Origin: a virus
DNA: 56,964 nt
Strand: one strand, 5' to 3'
IMG/VR virus record: IMGVR_UViG_3300046507_000328
Coordinates: 1 to 56,964 of that record
Every line of letters starts with the position of its first letter. Within the stretch, counting starts at the first letter, position 1. Positions 38,740 to 47,733 of the stretch are shown piece by piece. The position numbers were made by a program, and so were the translations under genes. Below the pieces are notes generated by a model. It made no database searches, was not told the DNA's origin, and saw only the letters and a program-made list of their open reading frames with translations.

Positions 38740-39231
38740 TCAGCTTTTAAAGAATTCTCTGAACGCCTTGTTGATGGCGTTGCGCTTTATTCTGTTGGCC
38801 GTAGCCTTGAAGGCGTTCCACGTCGGGTAGATGTGCGGCTGCGCCGCTGTGCCTGGGTGCAGGTTTCCATTGCCTTGGGTAAAGTCAGACCGACCCTTGA
38901 CTGTTCCGCCGCCCGATGCCGTGTTGTGCGGCGCAGTGCCGTATTCCAAGAAACGCCAGATCCACGGCGCGAATAGGCCTGCCGCGTCTGGATCCTTGGT
39001 GGGGCTATCGCTGAAATTCAGCGCGCCTGGCTTGTTCTTGAGGAAATCACCCTCGATGCTCTCCGCATATTCCAAGGTTGCGCCTCGAGGAGCGGCGTCG
39101 CTGATCTTTTCCGCTACCTGTTCGACAATCTGAAGATTGGCGTCTGCGGCGTACTTGAGAGCATTCGGAACAATGGCCTTCAGGTCTCTCGTCAGTTGCG
39201 CGCGACCAAGAACTGTGACCTTCAAAGCCAT
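38740..39231 (-). CDS. HK97 gp10-like head-tail/neck protein
   Basis: 163 aa. MALKVTVLGRAQLTRDLKAIVPNALKYAADANLQIVEQVAEKISDAAPRGAT...LEYGT...AQPHIYPTWN follows the HK97 gp10 pattern, including the W.FLEYGT and P..P. motifs. TAATG overlap with the upstream gene. Confidence 0.85.
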   Translation of the reverse strand: MALKVTVLGRAQLTRDLKAIVPNALKYAADANLQIVEQVAEKISDAAPRGATLEYAESIEGDFLKNKPGALNFSDSPTKDPDAAGLFAPWIWRFLEYGTAPHNTASGGGTVKGRSDFTQGNGNLHPGTAAQPHIYPTWNAFKATANRIKRNAINKAFREFFKS

Positions 39232-39623
39232 TAGGATGCCTCGCCCTCAACCAAAAGCATTTCCAGATAAGCGTTTTTTTCATCTGGATTGACGATCGTC
39301 TTGATATCGAAAACGCGCTTTGGGTTTCCGCTAAGGTCAATTCCTGCGCGGGCATCGTACACGCGCCAACCAACCGCGCTAATCTGTCTGGTCGCCGTGA
39401 TTGACCTGATAGTTAGGTTGTACGGCTGCTTCGATTGTAGGCGAGCCTCGGCGACGGCCTCGACATTTAGCTTGCTCGAAAAGATCGGCATCAAGCGCGC
39501 TGATGTGGTGAGTTGACTTACCCACTGCCCAGCAGTTGTATTGCCGTACTCATCTTCCACCATTTCGCGAGTCTGGAATGTCACTTGGCAGTTGAGGCTG
39601 CCGGCACCGCTACGTTTTGCCAT
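39231..39623 (-). CDS. Head closure/head-tail joining protein
   Basis: 130 aa. LNCQVTFQTREMVEDEYGNTTAGQWVSQLTTSARLMP...ARLQSKQPYNLTIRSITATRQISAVGWRVYDAR...GNPKRVFDIKTI is the phage head-tail joining (SPP1 gp16-like) family. It lies in standard order between neck and connector. Confidence 0.85.
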   Translation of the reverse strand: MAKRSGAGSLNCQVTFQTREMVEDEYGNTTAGQWVSQLTTSARLMPIFSSKLNVEAVAEARLQSKQPYNLTIRSITATRQISAVGWRVYDARAGIDLSGNPKRVFDIKTIVNPDEKNAYLEMLLVEGEAS

Positions 39624-39804
39624 TTCTCAGCCTCCCTAATCCTTCCGGCCTCGCGCAAGGCATGGCCTTCTCGCCAGCTGCGGCGGCGCACGCGCGAGTC
39701 ACCAGATAGCGACCGTCCTTGAGAGGACCGCCATCTGGCTTGAATACGACGCTAACCGCAGGCGTGGCCCTCCAGCAGTAGCGGTCCAGAAACCGCACCC
39801 ACAT
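39610..39804 (-). CDS. Small hypothetical protein of the head module
   Basis: 64 aa from the ATG at 39804, directly after the decoration-like gene. VSVVFKPDGGPLKDGRYLVTRACAAAAGEKAMPCARPEG resembles short proteins common at this spot in Rhizobiales phages. 14-bp overlap with the next gene. Confidence 0.6.
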   Translation of the reverse strand: MWVRFLDRYCWRATPAVSVVFKPDGGPLKDGRYLVTRACAAAAGEKAMPCARPEGLGRLRNGKT

Positions 39805-39805
39805 T

Positions 39806-40216
39806 TTACAGTGCGACGCCCGCGCTCTGGATGTCGACGGCGAGAATGGTCGTGCTTTTGGCAATACCAAGGAAGCATGTGAAATCGCCAGTCGCGAGGT
39901 CTGCTACTGGCGCAATGCCGCCAGGAGTCCCCGAGAGATAGTAGCCGACGCCTTTTGTCAGGACTGCGTTAAGCGTAAGGTCGCCTGATTTAAGCACGGC
40001 AACAGGTTGATTAATGGCCGCGCCGTTGAGTGCGATGCCCTTTGCGACCCGCGCCTCCGCAGTTGCTGAATCAGTGTCTGCCAGCATCCATCTGTTAATC
40101 GCGGATGACAGGTAAACAACCTGGCCAGCCGTAATTGCTTCGCCGGCAATGCCTGCGTCTCGGGTTGCATTGCTGCCCGCAACTACTGCAGTTGCGGTTA
40201 CGCTGATATCGGTCAT
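39806..40216 (-). CDS. Capsid decoration-like protein
   Basis: 136 aa with AAGGGATAAATC before the ATG. Low-complexity beta protein: AGEAITAGQVVYLSSAINRWMLADTDSATAEARVAKGIALNGAAINQPVAVLKSGDLTLNAVLTKGVGYYLSGTPGGI. This is the style of DUF2190/head decoration-type trimers that stud the capsid. Confidence 0.7.
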   Translation of the reverse strand: MTDISVTATAVVAGSNATRDAGIAGEAITAGQVVYLSSAINRWMLADTDSATAEARVAKGIALNGAAINQPVAVLKSGDLTLNAVLTKGVGYYLSGTPGGIAPVADLATGDFTCFLGIAKSTTILAVDIQSAGVAL

Positions 40217-40234
40217 GATTTATCCCTTGGCGGC

Positions 40235-40780
40235 CTACGCGCCGCGCCTATGGTTACAGAGAAGCGCGTCTAGCGCGGTCCAATCGTCAATTGCTGCATT
40301 CTCGCGCACCTCGTAGGCGTCTGCGATAAACAGCAGGATCGCATGCTTGATGGCCGCCGGCGCGACATCGTATCCAACGACTGCGGTAACTGTGATGCGA
40401 GAATTGTGTTGGGCAACAGGCCATTGCTTGCCGTACGCCCTCACGATAGACGTATCGAGGCCGTCGGCGCGAAGCTCGTAGATATCTGCATCCACGGTCG
40501 CATTGGCGCCGTCTGTACCGACGTACGAAATAGACGCGATGGATTGCACCGGACCTTCAGGCAACCACTCGAAATCCCTGAAAGCATCACACTTGACTTC
40601 GACGGTCTGAGTTGCCAGACGCGTGTTGCAGTATTTCTCTGCGTGGTCGCGCGCGGCCGCAATCATCAACCCTAGATCTTCATCGTCGTCGCCAAAGTCG
40701 ACGCGCAAACGACGCTTCACTTCGTCGACGGACACCGGCTCATCGGTTGCCGCCACCGTTATTTTGGCCGGATACCACAT
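40235..40780 (-). CDS. Head-tail connector (HK97 gp6-like)
   Basis: 181 aa. DEPVSVDEVKRRLRVDFGDDDEDLGLMIAAARDHAEKYCNTRLATQTV and the C-terminal AAIKHAILLFIADAYEVRENA are the hallmarks of the gp6-like connector that forms the adaptor ring below the portal. Confidence 0.9.
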   Translation of the reverse strand: MWYPAKITVAATDEPVSVDEVKRRLRVDFGDDDEDLGLMIAAARDHAEKYCNTRLATQTVEVKCDAFRDFEWLPEGPVQSIASISYVGTDGANATVDADIYELRADGLDTSIVRAYGKQWPVAQHNSRITVTAVVGYDVAPAAIKHAILLFIADAYEVRENAAIDDWTALDALLCNHRRGA

Positions 40781-40967
40781 TGTGCTTTCTCCCGCGTCTT
40801 TCTACGATCGGCGCATCAACGGCGCGCTCAATGCTCTTCTCTTCAACGGGAATGGCGAACCCCGCAGCAACGATGCGCAACGCCTCGCCCTGCGGGAAGT
40901 CTCTCTCATCGCCTGGACTAAGTGAGTAGGCCGATCCAGAGAGACCAACCAGCATGCGGATAAGCAT
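40740..40967 (-). CDS. Small hypothetical protein of the head module
   Basis: 75 aa. MLIRMLVGLSGSAYSLSPGDERDFPQGEALRIVAAGFAIPV reads like a short protein found between capsid and connector genes in many phages. TAATG overlap upstream and a 41-bp overlap with the connector gene. Confidence 0.7.
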   Translation of the reverse strand: MLIRMLVGLSGSAYSLSPGDERDFPQGEALRIVAAGFAIPVEEKSIERAVDAPIVERRGRKHNVVSGQNNGGGNR

Positions 40968-41176
40968 TACGGGCCGTTGCTTATGGTCAGAACGCCGGCA
41001 TTGCTATAGAGCGCGCCAACTGCGGCCGGCTCAGTGGTGGGAAGGCCGGTAACAATGATGTTGCCATTGGCGTCGACCGTGAAAACGACGTTGCCAAGCT
41101 TTATGGAGCCACCCGGATCGACCGTCTGACGATCGCCGCCAATTTCGACGTGAACTTTTGCACTATAATCGGACAT
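40967..41176 (-). CDS. Small beta-rich hypothetical protein
   Basis: 69 aa, AGGAGGACGAC before the ATG, preceded by a GGCGGC/GCCGCC hairpin after the capsid gene. KVHVEIGGDRQTVDPGGSIKLGNVVFTVDANGNIIVTGL. Possibly a minor head or decoration component; no family recognised. Confidence 0.6.
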   Translation of the reverse strand: MSDYSAKVHVEIGGDRQTVDPGGSIKLGNVVFTVDANGNIIVTGLPTTEPAAVGALYSNAGVLTISNGP

Positions 41177-41228
41177 GTCGTCCTCCTGTTAGAGAATGGG
41201 CGGCCCGCTTCCGAGCCGCCAAAGCCGA

Positions 41229-42506
41229 TTAGGCGTGAGTGATCAGGTGCTTGACAGCAGCGGTGTCGCCGAGCTCGCCGTCAAGGTAGATCAGGCCAGC
41301 GATGCCGAGATCAGGCCAGAAGCGCTCACGAAGAACGCCGATCAGCGGAGTGCCCACCTTGCGAACGAAGTACTTGCCGAAATCGCCGAACAGCATGACT
41401 TTCTTGGCCGCAGCCAGCGAGTCCATCGCCTGGTTGATCGAGTAGCGATAACCAAGGATGTTGCCGGGAACGCCATTCTGAACGTCGCCCATCGTCCAAA
41501 TGTAGCGGCCGTCGCCGTCCTTCAATTTTCTCAACGCTGCGAGCGTCAGGTCGTTGAACATGAAGCGAACCTTCGGCGACTGGCGGTAAGCAGGATCGAC
41601 CGAGTGGACGAGATCGATGATTTCGTCGTAGGTAATGGCCGCAACAGCTGCCGACGTGGTGCCGAGCGTAGATGCGGTAACAATGCCGTTCGGGTCGCCA
41701 GTGCCGTCGCCAGTCGTCAGTTGCAGGTTGGCGATGCGGCCGAGGCGTTCGCCGAGAAGCTGACCGAGCAGGCTTTCCATGTTGAAGATGGAATCGCGAG
41801 CGAGTTCCAGCGAGAACTTCACGAACTCGGTGTCGTAGCCGAACGAGTCTAGCGACTTCTGGCCGAATGTTGCGTCCTTGCTGCCGTCGTCGGTCAGCGC
41901 AACGCCTTCTGCGTGGGCGCCGGCGGTAACAGCAGTGTCGTCAACCGTCGGGATCTTGATCGAATTGCCGGACGACGTGGCGATCGTGGTGCAGATGTCC
42001 TCATCGTACATCGGTCCCCAGGCCTTCATCGACTTGATGATCTGGTTGGCGAGCTCGACGGGAACGGTGAAGCCGCCTGCAGTGGTCGTGCCGACCGTCT
42101 GGGTGCGCTTTTCGTCCTTGCCCTGCACGATACCGGCGCGGAGGATAGAGCGCTCTTCAGCAGAAAGCTCGCCAAGGTCGGCGCCGCCAGCCAGGAAGCG
42201 ATAGAACACTTCGCGATATTCAGGCTTAGCGCCGTCGTCAGAGCCGCGTGCTTCGCCGTCGGATACCGGGCGCTTCTTGGCGCGCTCTTCAGCCGAACGC
42301 TCTTCGAAACGCTTCTCGATGTCGGCAAGCTTCTGCTCGCGCTCAATCAGCTTCTCGACCTTGTCGAAGTCAGCCATGATCGCATCGTGACGGGAATCGA
42401 GCTCGGCGGCGCGCGCTTCGTCGGTGTTCTTCTTGATCTCGTCGAGAGCTTCGCGAGCCTGCGCTACCAGATGGCCGCGCTTTTCATTCAGTTCCTTAAG
42501 GGACAT
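41229..42506 (-). CDS. Major capsid protein (HK97 fold)
   Basis: 425 aa from MSLKELNEKRG (ATG at 42506, GGAGAAAAGC upstream). The N-terminal delta domain (about 1-110) is a charged coiled coil removed by the protease. The capsid core runs from about 140 (GTTTAGGFTVPVELANQIIKSM) through YDEIIDLVHSVDPAYRQSPKVRFMFNDLTLAALRKLKDGDGRYIW and VMLFGDFGKYFVRKVG to the C-terminus, the usual HK97 order. Confidence 0.95.
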   Translation of the reverse strand: MSLKELNEKRGHLVAQAREALDEIKKNTDEARAAELDSRHDAIMADFDKVEKLIEREQKLADIEKRFEERSAEERAKKRPVSDGEARGSDDGAKPEYREVFYRFLAGGADLGELSAEERSILRAGIVQGKDEKRTQTVGTTTAGGFTVPVELANQIIKSMKAWGPMYDEDICTTIATSSGNSIKIPTVDDTAVTAGAHAEGVALTDDGSKDATFGQKSLDSFGYDTEFVKFSLELARDSIFNMESLLGQLLGERLGRIANLQLTTGDGTGDPNGIVTASTLGTTSAAVAAITYDEIIDLVHSVDPAYRQSPKVRFMFNDLTLAALRKLKDGDGRYIWTMGDVQNGVPGNILGYRYSINQAMDSLAAAKKVMLFGDFGKYFVRKVGTPLIGVLRERFWPDLGIAGLIYLDGELGDTAAVKHLITHA

Positions 42507-42523
42507 GCTTTTCTCCAATAAAA

Positions 42524-42542
42524 AGCCCGCCGAAGCGAGCCT
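42524..42542 (-). terminator. Terminator-like hairpin ahead of the capsid gene
   Basis: Minus strand GGCTCGC-TTCG-GCGGGCTTTTT, only 7 bases before the capsid SD and after a CACCACACCACCAC run and a GGCAGG/CCTGCC hairpin. It could set relative capsid/protease expression by partial termination. Confidence 0.6.
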
Positions 42543-42596
42543 GTGGTGGTGTGGTGAATTGGCAGGAAGACCTGCCCTCCGGTGGTTGCCGGGTGA

Positions 42597-43229
42597 CTAC
42601 GGTGCTTCCTGCCGGATGCCCCGAATTCTCTGTTCCATTGCTGCGCGCTTTTCGGCTACGCGCCGAGCCGCGGCAGCCGCGTTCTCTTCTTTGCGTCTCT
42701 CCGCATCGTCGCGCGCATTTCCTTCGGCTCTGGCCGCCTCTAGCGACCTCATGCCGAGAGTTGTGTCGTCATAAGCCGGGAAGGCCACGGCAGAGACCTC
42801 AATCAAATTGAGGGCCTGTATGGTGCGCACAGGCATATCGCCTGTTTCGTCCCATGTTTCTTTGGTCACGCGAAATCCAAATGACATCCCAGAGATGTCG
42901 CCTCGGGAAACAAGTTCCCAAAGGTCATTGCCGTCGCTGGTGTTGGGGACGTCGATTTCGACGCGGAGCCCGGTGCCGTCCTCCTGCAACCGCAGCGTTC
43001 CTGACTTGGTGCGGCCGATGACGCGGCCGCAGTCATGATCAACTAAGGCGCGGACGTCGCCGCCGATCGCATCGGCGAAAGCGCCTGGCGCAATCTGCTC
43101 CTGAAAGTATCCGCCAATGTCCGCAAGCCGCTCAAATACAGCGGCGTAGCCAACCAGGGTCCTTTTATCGTTCTCCGCGCGCACCTCGACGCCAAGGCCG
43201 GCGGCGCGTTTTTCCATTTCAGTCGTCAT
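42597..43229 (-). CDS. HK97-type prohead maturation protease
   Basis: 210 aa. VGYAAVFERLADIGGYFQEQIAPGAF, the His-containing RALVDHDCGRVIGRTKSGTLRL and the Ser-containing SGMSFGFRVTKETW are the catalytic-family blocks of the U35/HK97 prohead protease. The Glu/Ala/Arg-rich C-terminal tail may act as a scaffold. ATGA overlap with portal. Confidence 0.9.
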   Translation of the reverse strand: MTTEMEKRAAGLGVEVRAENDKRTLVGYAAVFERLADIGGYFQEQIAPGAFADAIGGDVRALVDHDCGRVIGRTKSGTLRLQEDGTGLRVEIDVPNTSDGNDLWELVSRGDISGMSFGFRVTKETWDETGDMPVRTIQALNLIEVSAVAFPAYDDTTLGMRSLEAARAEGNARDDAERRKEENAAAAARRVAEKRAAMEQRIRGIRQEAP

Positions 43230-44512
43230 GCGGCGTCAGCCTTATTGTCTTGATTGTCGTTCGCCGGTTCAGGAGCGCCATCAGCGGCGCCCACTGGCTG
43301 AGATCCGAGCGGTACCGTAGCACCCTGCACGAGAAGCTTGTCTGCCTCGCCGCCCTTGGCCGGGAGGTTCTCCATCCCGCGCACTTCATCTGGCGTACGG
43401 ATAGCATTCTGAATCGCCGTTGCGTAACCAGCCATACGAGACGCGAAGTCTCCGCGAAGCAACCCATCCAGATTGTGCTCAACGTATCTGCTTGTATTCA
43501 GGCGGCCGAACATCTTAAGGTTCATCTCGCCCTCGAGAGCCTTAGCCCACTGGCCAATCAGGTGCTTAACAAGATGCAAGTCTTGCTGCTCAACGTTGCT
43601 GAACGTTGCCCGCGTCAAATCCTGCAAGAACACAGGCGGCAATTGCCATCCACGGGCGATTTCCTCGACTTGGAATCGCCTCGCCTCGATCATCTGCCCT
43701 TTGGCGGGGTCAAGGCCGACTGGTGTTAGCTTGTAGCCGGCAGGGATTGGAAAAACTGGCTCATTTGCATTCTTTGCCGCATCTACCGACCGCTTAATGT
43801 CGGCCTGCGCGCGCTTCATCGCCTCAGCGCCTGCTGGCAATGGCCCTTCAAGCGCCAGAGGGGGAACGCCGCCACCAGCAAAGAAATTTGAGCCGTAGTC
43901 GTTCATCGCTAGAGCTAGCTGAATGGCACGCGACGCCATAGTGACAGGCCCGTAGTGCCTAATGCCGCACGGCCTAAGCATAAACGGCACGTCGATGATA
44001 TCGGCTGCAGGATATTCTTTATCCTCAAACTGATATACGACGTTCCAACCGTTGCGCTTCACGACAGTCTTGGTCGGATCCATCGGCCACAGCGCTTCGA
44101 TGCCCTGCGGCGTCCGCTCAATCCATGCCAGACCACGGCCGCCGGTAAAAACCTGCTGCCAGAAGTACTGGCGGAACTTGAAGCCATCCATGAAATCGTT
44201 CGGATTGTCATGCACGACAGTTTCAAGCTTACCGCTAACACGAACCGGACCTGTCTTTGACGACCGATATGCATGAAGTGGAATAGCCGCGAGCGTCCTA
44301 GACAGAAACGTCACGGCAGCCCATACAGCCGGCACAGTCAAGGCACTGTCGATCGTGACATGCGGCAAATGCGCCGTCTGCACACCGAAGAATGCCAGGA
44401 AGTTTTCAGAGCTTACTGGTATAGTGGGATTTTCGATCGTTCCACGCGATTCCACCGCAGTTTCCGGTGATTTGTCCGCATTTCGGCGGGACTTGAACCC
44501 AAATATGTTCAT
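43226..44512 (-). CDS. Portal protein (HK97 family)
   Basis: 428 aa. ALTVPAVWAAVTFLSRTLAAIPLHAYR, NPNDFMDGFKFRQYFWQQVFTGGRGLAWIERTPQG and GWQLPPVFLQDLTRATFSNVEQQDLHLVKHLIGQW follow the HK97 portal pattern. The C-terminus has a PANDN motif. It forms the dodecameric DNA gate. TAATG overlap with the terminase. Confidence 0.93.
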   Translation of the reverse strand: MNIFGFKSRRNADKSPETAVESRGTIENPTIPVSSENFLAFFGVQTAHLPHVTIDSALTVPAVWAAVTFLSRTLAAIPLHAYRSSKTGPVRVSGKLETVVHDNPNDFMDGFKFRQYFWQQVFTGGRGLAWIERTPQGIEALWPMDPTKTVVKRNGWNVVYQFEDKEYPAADIIDVPFMLRPCGIRHYGPVTMASRAIQLALAMNDYGSNFFAGGGVPPLALEGPLPAGAEAMKRAQADIKRSVDAAKNANEPVFPIPAGYKLTPVGLDPAKGQMIEARRFQVEEIARGWQLPPVFLQDLTRATFSNVEQQDLHLVKHLIGQWAKALEGEMNLKMFGRLNTSRYVEHNLDGLLRGDFASRMAGYATAIQNAIRTPDEVRGMENLPAKGGEADKLLVQGATVPLGSQPVGAADGAPEPANDNQDNKADAA

Positions 44513-46452
44513 TATGCCGCCTTATTGAGTGAAAATTCCGGGTCATCCCAAGGGCTCGCCGCGGGCTTGATGTCGACGAAGCCATCAACCGCCGCCCCTA
44601 TTGCCATCGCGCTAGCGACAGCCGGGTCAATGCGAACGGTCGATTTCTTCTTCGAGAACCACTGGTTGCCCATGAGTGGGTCCGTTTCGATCGCAACACC
44701 CATTAGCGCGCCGAGCAGAACGGGCGAGCGGCGAAGCCTGATCCGCTCTTCAAGGATGAGCGTTTCTAGCGCCGCAACCGAGCCAGGCATCCAAAGACCA
44801 AGCGGAGGCTCGAGGCCGGCGTCTTTTGCCGCCTGCACCTTCTCTTCGTCTGGCTTTGCGCGTTTCTTGCCGCCCTGCGGATGCGCAACGGTCTTGATGT
44901 CGACACCATATTCGTCGAGCTCGGCTTCGAACTTGTCGAACGCATATCGGTCGAACGCCAAAACGCCTATGCCGTGCTCAGTGTTGAGGCGAGCAAACAG
45001 CGCAGCAACATGGTCATAGCGAATGCGCTGGCCTTCAGGTGCGTTGATGTAGCCTTGCTCCAACCACAGACGATATGGAACGTGGTCTTGCTTCGACCGT
45101 TCGTCCATCGTGTCGCGCGGCGTCCAAGCCTCAATCCAAAGATCGTATGTAGGCAAGTCCGCTTCCGTGCCATCCTCGCGCTTTACGCTCTTGGTGCCGG
45201 TCTCCACGGCGAATGCTGCGGCTGTCAAATCCTTTGCGCCGGACAAATCGAGACCGGCCGCGCAGATCTTCTTGCCCTTGTGCTCAACATACGGGTCGAA
45301 GTCGACCATCACCTTCTCAAGGATTGGCCGCGGTATCCAAGCCGTGTCGGCTTCAGTCCAAACGCAGAAGTGCAACCGCAAAATGCCGTTTCGCTTCGAC
45401 GGAATGTCTTTGGCCTGGTTTACAACGCCAGCCAAATAATCGTGCTTCAGCGTCACGCCAAAAAGCGGATTCGCCTTCTGCCAGCATGTCGGATCCGTAA
45501 AAGGATCGTCGTCCTTGTCGAGCGCACACACATACGAAAACGTCGTGTCGTCGACCACCTCACCGACGTAGGTGAAATCGTCATCCGGCGTTTGCGTGCC
45601 GGCCGCCGCCTTGACTGCGTGCTGGTGTTCGTCCCAGCAAATCGAATTCCTATCGCTGCCCGAGTTCGTAATCATGAACAGGAGCGGCTGGCGCCGGAAC
45701 TTAAAGCCGCGCTCGAGCATCTCGATGACCTTGCCATCAGGATGCTCGTGGATTTCGTCGCATAGCGCGATATACGGACGTGGGCCGCTGTGCGCGCCTT
45801 CGCGCGAGATCGGCCGAAAGAAGGACCGCTTCTTGAGGTACGAAAGATTCCAAACCGGGTTGCCACCCGACGGCGTCAGCTTCGACTTGAGCGAAGGCGA
45901 CTGCTCGTACATGGCGACGGCGTCGCGGAACAGAACGAAAGCCTGGTCCTTATTGGCAGCGGCCGCATAGATTTCAGCCGCAGCCTCGCCGTCGGATGTT
46001 AGGCAGTAGTGCCCGATGCCAGCAGCAAGCGGCGACTTGCCGTTGCCTTTGCCTTCCTCGATGTAGGCGCGTCGAAAGCGTCGCAGGATTGCGCCGTCAG
46101 ATTCTACGCGCTTCCATCCGAAGATTGAGCCGATCTTGAACTGCTGCGAGATGTGCGGATTGAACGGCCGCCCTTCGAACTGGCCGCCATTGAGGCGAAG
46201 CACAGCCGGGAAGAACCGCAATACACGACTGGCCGCCTCCGGATCCCAATGGATGCCGCGAGCCGGGCCGTTCTTGCGGTCGTCTTTATGTCGACGGCAC
46301 GCGTTGCGCACATGCGGGCCGGCGACAATCTCGCCTTTGATTACGGCTTCTGCATATTCGTCTACGGGACCAGTCGGATAAGGTGGATTGAAATAGGCCG
46401 GGAGCTCGACGCTAGTCGAAGAACTCGTCGGCCGGATCCTTCTTTTCGCCAT
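44512..46452 (-). CDS. terL: Terminase large subunit
   Basis: 646 aa from MAKRRIRPTS (ATG at 46452, GGAG nine bases upstream), overlapping the small-subunit gene by 41 bp. RAYIEEGKGNGKSPLAAGI is the Walker A region and PYIALCDEIHEH the Walker B/catalytic carboxylate. The nuclease domain has CAAGLDLSGAKDLTAAAF (first Asp), LAFDRYAFDKFEAEL and DPAVASAMAIGAAVDG. It is of the HK97/cos-type Terminase_1 lineage and packages DNA through the portal. Confidence 0.93.
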   Translation of the reverse strand: MAKRRIRPTSSSTSVELPAYFNPPYPTGPVDEYAEAVIKGEIVAGPHVRNACRRHKDDRKNGPARGIHWDPEAASRVLRFFPAVLRLNGGQFEGRPFNPHISQQFKIGSIFGWKRVESDGAILRRFRRAYIEEGKGNGKSPLAAGIGHYCLTSDGEAAAEIYAAAANKDQAFVLFRDAVAMYEQSPSLKSKLTPSGGNPVWNLSYLKKRSFFRPISREGAHSGPRPYIALCDEIHEHPDGKVIEMLERGFKFRRQPLLFMITNSGSDRNSICWDEHQHAVKAAAGTQTPDDDFTYVGEVVDDTTFSYVCALDKDDDPFTDPTCWQKANPLFGVTLKHDYLAGVVNQAKDIPSKRNGILRLHFCVWTEADTAWIPRPILEKVMVDFDPYVEHKGKKICAAGLDLSGAKDLTAAAFAVETGTKSVKREDGTEADLPTYDLWIEAWTPRDTMDERSKQDHVPYRLWLEQGYINAPEGQRIRYDHVAALFARLNTEHGIGVLAFDRYAFDKFEAELDEYGVDIKTVAHPQGGKKRAKPDEEKVQAAKDAGLEPPLGLWMPGSVAALETLILEERIRLRRSPVLLGALMGVAIETDPLMGNQWFSKKKSTVRIDPAVASAMAIGAAVDGFVDIKPAASPWDDPEFSLNKAA

Positions 46453-46795
46453 CCGGTTTAGCTCCAGCCTTGCTGGCATCAGCCGGCGTCGCGCCCATTT
46501 GCCCGTAGCACTGGCGCAGAAGGTTCATGGCTTGCACGCCAACGTCTTCGCCCTTCATCATCCGGCCGCGTATGTTCGCGGCGATCGCCAGGTGCCCTCG
46601 GTGGCTCCAGTTGAGCCAAGGCACTTCAGATGCAATTTCGCGCCATGCCTGTTGCGCGTGTTCATTCAGCCATTCGAAAGGCTCGCCGACGCTCTCGTCG
46701 ACGGCTGGTTCGTTGCGGCTTTCAAATTTGGTTTTTTGCTTGTCGGCGTAGCCGGTAATTTCGGCTTTGGCCTTTGGCGTTCTCGGCCTAGCCAT
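46412..46795 (-). CDS. terS: Terminase small subunit
   Basis: 127 aa. FEWLNEHAQQAWREIASEVPWLNWSHRGHLAIAANIRGRMMKGEDVGVQAMNLLRQCYGQMGATPADASK resembles P27-type small terminases. The acidic C-terminus (KKDPADEFFD) overlaps terL. It would recognise the cos region immediately upstream. Confidence 0.8.
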   Translation of the reverse strand: MARPRTPKAKAEITGYADKQKTKFESRNEPAVDESVGEPFEWLNEHAQQAWREIASEVPWLNWSHRGHLAIAANIRGRMMKGEDVGVQAMNLLRQCYGQMGATPADASKAGAKPDGEKKDPADEFFD

Positions 46796-46813
46796 ATTTT
46801 TTCCATTGCTATC

Positions 46814-46829
46814 TTGACAAAATTGTCAA
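46814..46829. promoter_or_regulatory. Operator-like palindrome ahead of terS
   Basis: TTGACAAAATTGTCAA differs from the main operator only at its centre. A leftward -10 is poor (ATGGAA at 17 bp), whereas the rightward direction has TAGAGT at 16 bp, so the promoter polarity is uncertain. Confidence 0.6.
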
Positions 46830-47079
46830 TTTTGATAGAGTGCGATTATAGGCTGTAGAGCATCGCTCCGGCCTCAGCACCCCCACACAAAACCTCAACT
46901 TTTCAATCGAAAAAATGTGTACGAATGACCCCCGCCGGTACCCGGCTGGTGCGACTCCAGAGATTCGACCCACCCCTCCCGGCCAAACCTTCCATCATAC
47001 CACGTTTTTCCATGCTATGTCAACAACAAAATGCAACAAAATCATCGATTTATCTATTTATTTTCATGTGATGGGTGAG
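46830..47079. other. Intergenic region between HNH and terS: candidate cos site
   Basis: No ORF is supported. In HK97-like phages with this gene order (HNH, terS, terL) the cos site lies here. GCCGG-TAC-CCGGC (46934-46946) gives a short dyad suitable for a staggered cut and is followed by GC-rich then AT-rich DNA. The exact site cannot be fixed from sequence alone. Confidence 0.4.
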
Positions 47080-47379
47080 CTAAATCGGCCATCCATCCGC
47101 GCCATACCGCACCACCGTCTTGCCGTTGTCCTCAAGCTGGCCTCGTGAGGAATGGCACGGTTTGCATGTCGAGACGAATGGGCCATACCAGAACAGGTAA
47201 AGGTCGCCTCTATGTGGGGTTGCGTGGTGCACTTCGGTAGCGGCCGTGACTTCTTCGCGCTCTAGGCACCACTCGCAAAGTGGTTGCATCGACAACTGCG
47301 CATGCCGCAGCGCTTGCCAACGTGCGCTTTTATAGAGGCGCCTGTACTTGGCCGCTTCTTCGCTGCGGTGGTCAGTCAT
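47080..47379 (-). CDS. HNH endonuclease (packaging-associated)
   Basis: 99 aa. CEWCLEREEVTAATEVHHATPHRGDLYLFW...STCKPCHSSRG is the HNH fold with two zinc CxxC pairs. Small HNH proteins beside terS are needed with the terminase for cos cleavage in HK97-like phages. Confidence 0.85.
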   Translation of the reverse strand: MTDHRSEEAAKYRRLYKSARWQALRHAQLSMQPLCEWCLEREEVTAATEVHHATPHRGDLYLFWYGPFVSTCKPCHSSRGQLEDNGKTVVRYGADGWPI

Positions 47380-47733
47380 GCATCACCAGAAAGCAAAAGC
47401 GGCGAGGAGCCTGCATAACAAGCTCTACTCGCCGCACGATCGCCCGTCGCCAGAGGAGGAGATATAGCGCCAGGAGATGGGGAGCGAAGATGGCTGCGTG
47501 TCACAAACACCACGACAGCATAGTCGGCGGCCAGAGCTTGTGGTTTCTGGTTATCGCCTAGCCAGCGTCCGTCACCGGAGTGGGGCATCTTCGTTTTCTT
47601 GGATAGTTACCCGCAGCGTTCAGCGGCTGCACTAAATGCAGCATGACGGCGGGGCGGTCGCAACCGCAAAGGGGCGAGAACTAATTGAATAGTTCTCTCA
47701 ACCCTTGGTGACTTGAGTGCGCATGGCATACGG
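47380..47733. other. Hairpin-rich intergenic region
   Basis: 354 bp without a convincing gene. Stems: GCGGCGAG/CTCGCCGC (near 47400-47436, with inner GAGC/GCTC), GCTGCA-CTAAA-TGCAGC (47626-47642), GCGGT/ACCGC (47654-47667) and GAGAACTA-ATTGAA-TAGTTCTC (47676-47697). The last would end the transcript of the 47734 gene. The others could be cos-flanking sites or a small RNA. Confidence 0.45.

Noticed and set aside
44881-45765. 294-codon plus-strand ORF opposite terL
   Set aside because: Antisense shadow of the GC-rich terminase gene; Val/Arg/Leu-rich with no motif. The same applies to the long plus-strand ORFs opposite the capsid (41913-42521) and tape measure (35811-36665).
47376-47588. Minus-strand ORF of 70 codons overlapping the HNH start
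   Set aside because: No SD, unusual composition, and it crosses a strong hairpin; treated as part of the hairpin-rich intergenic region.
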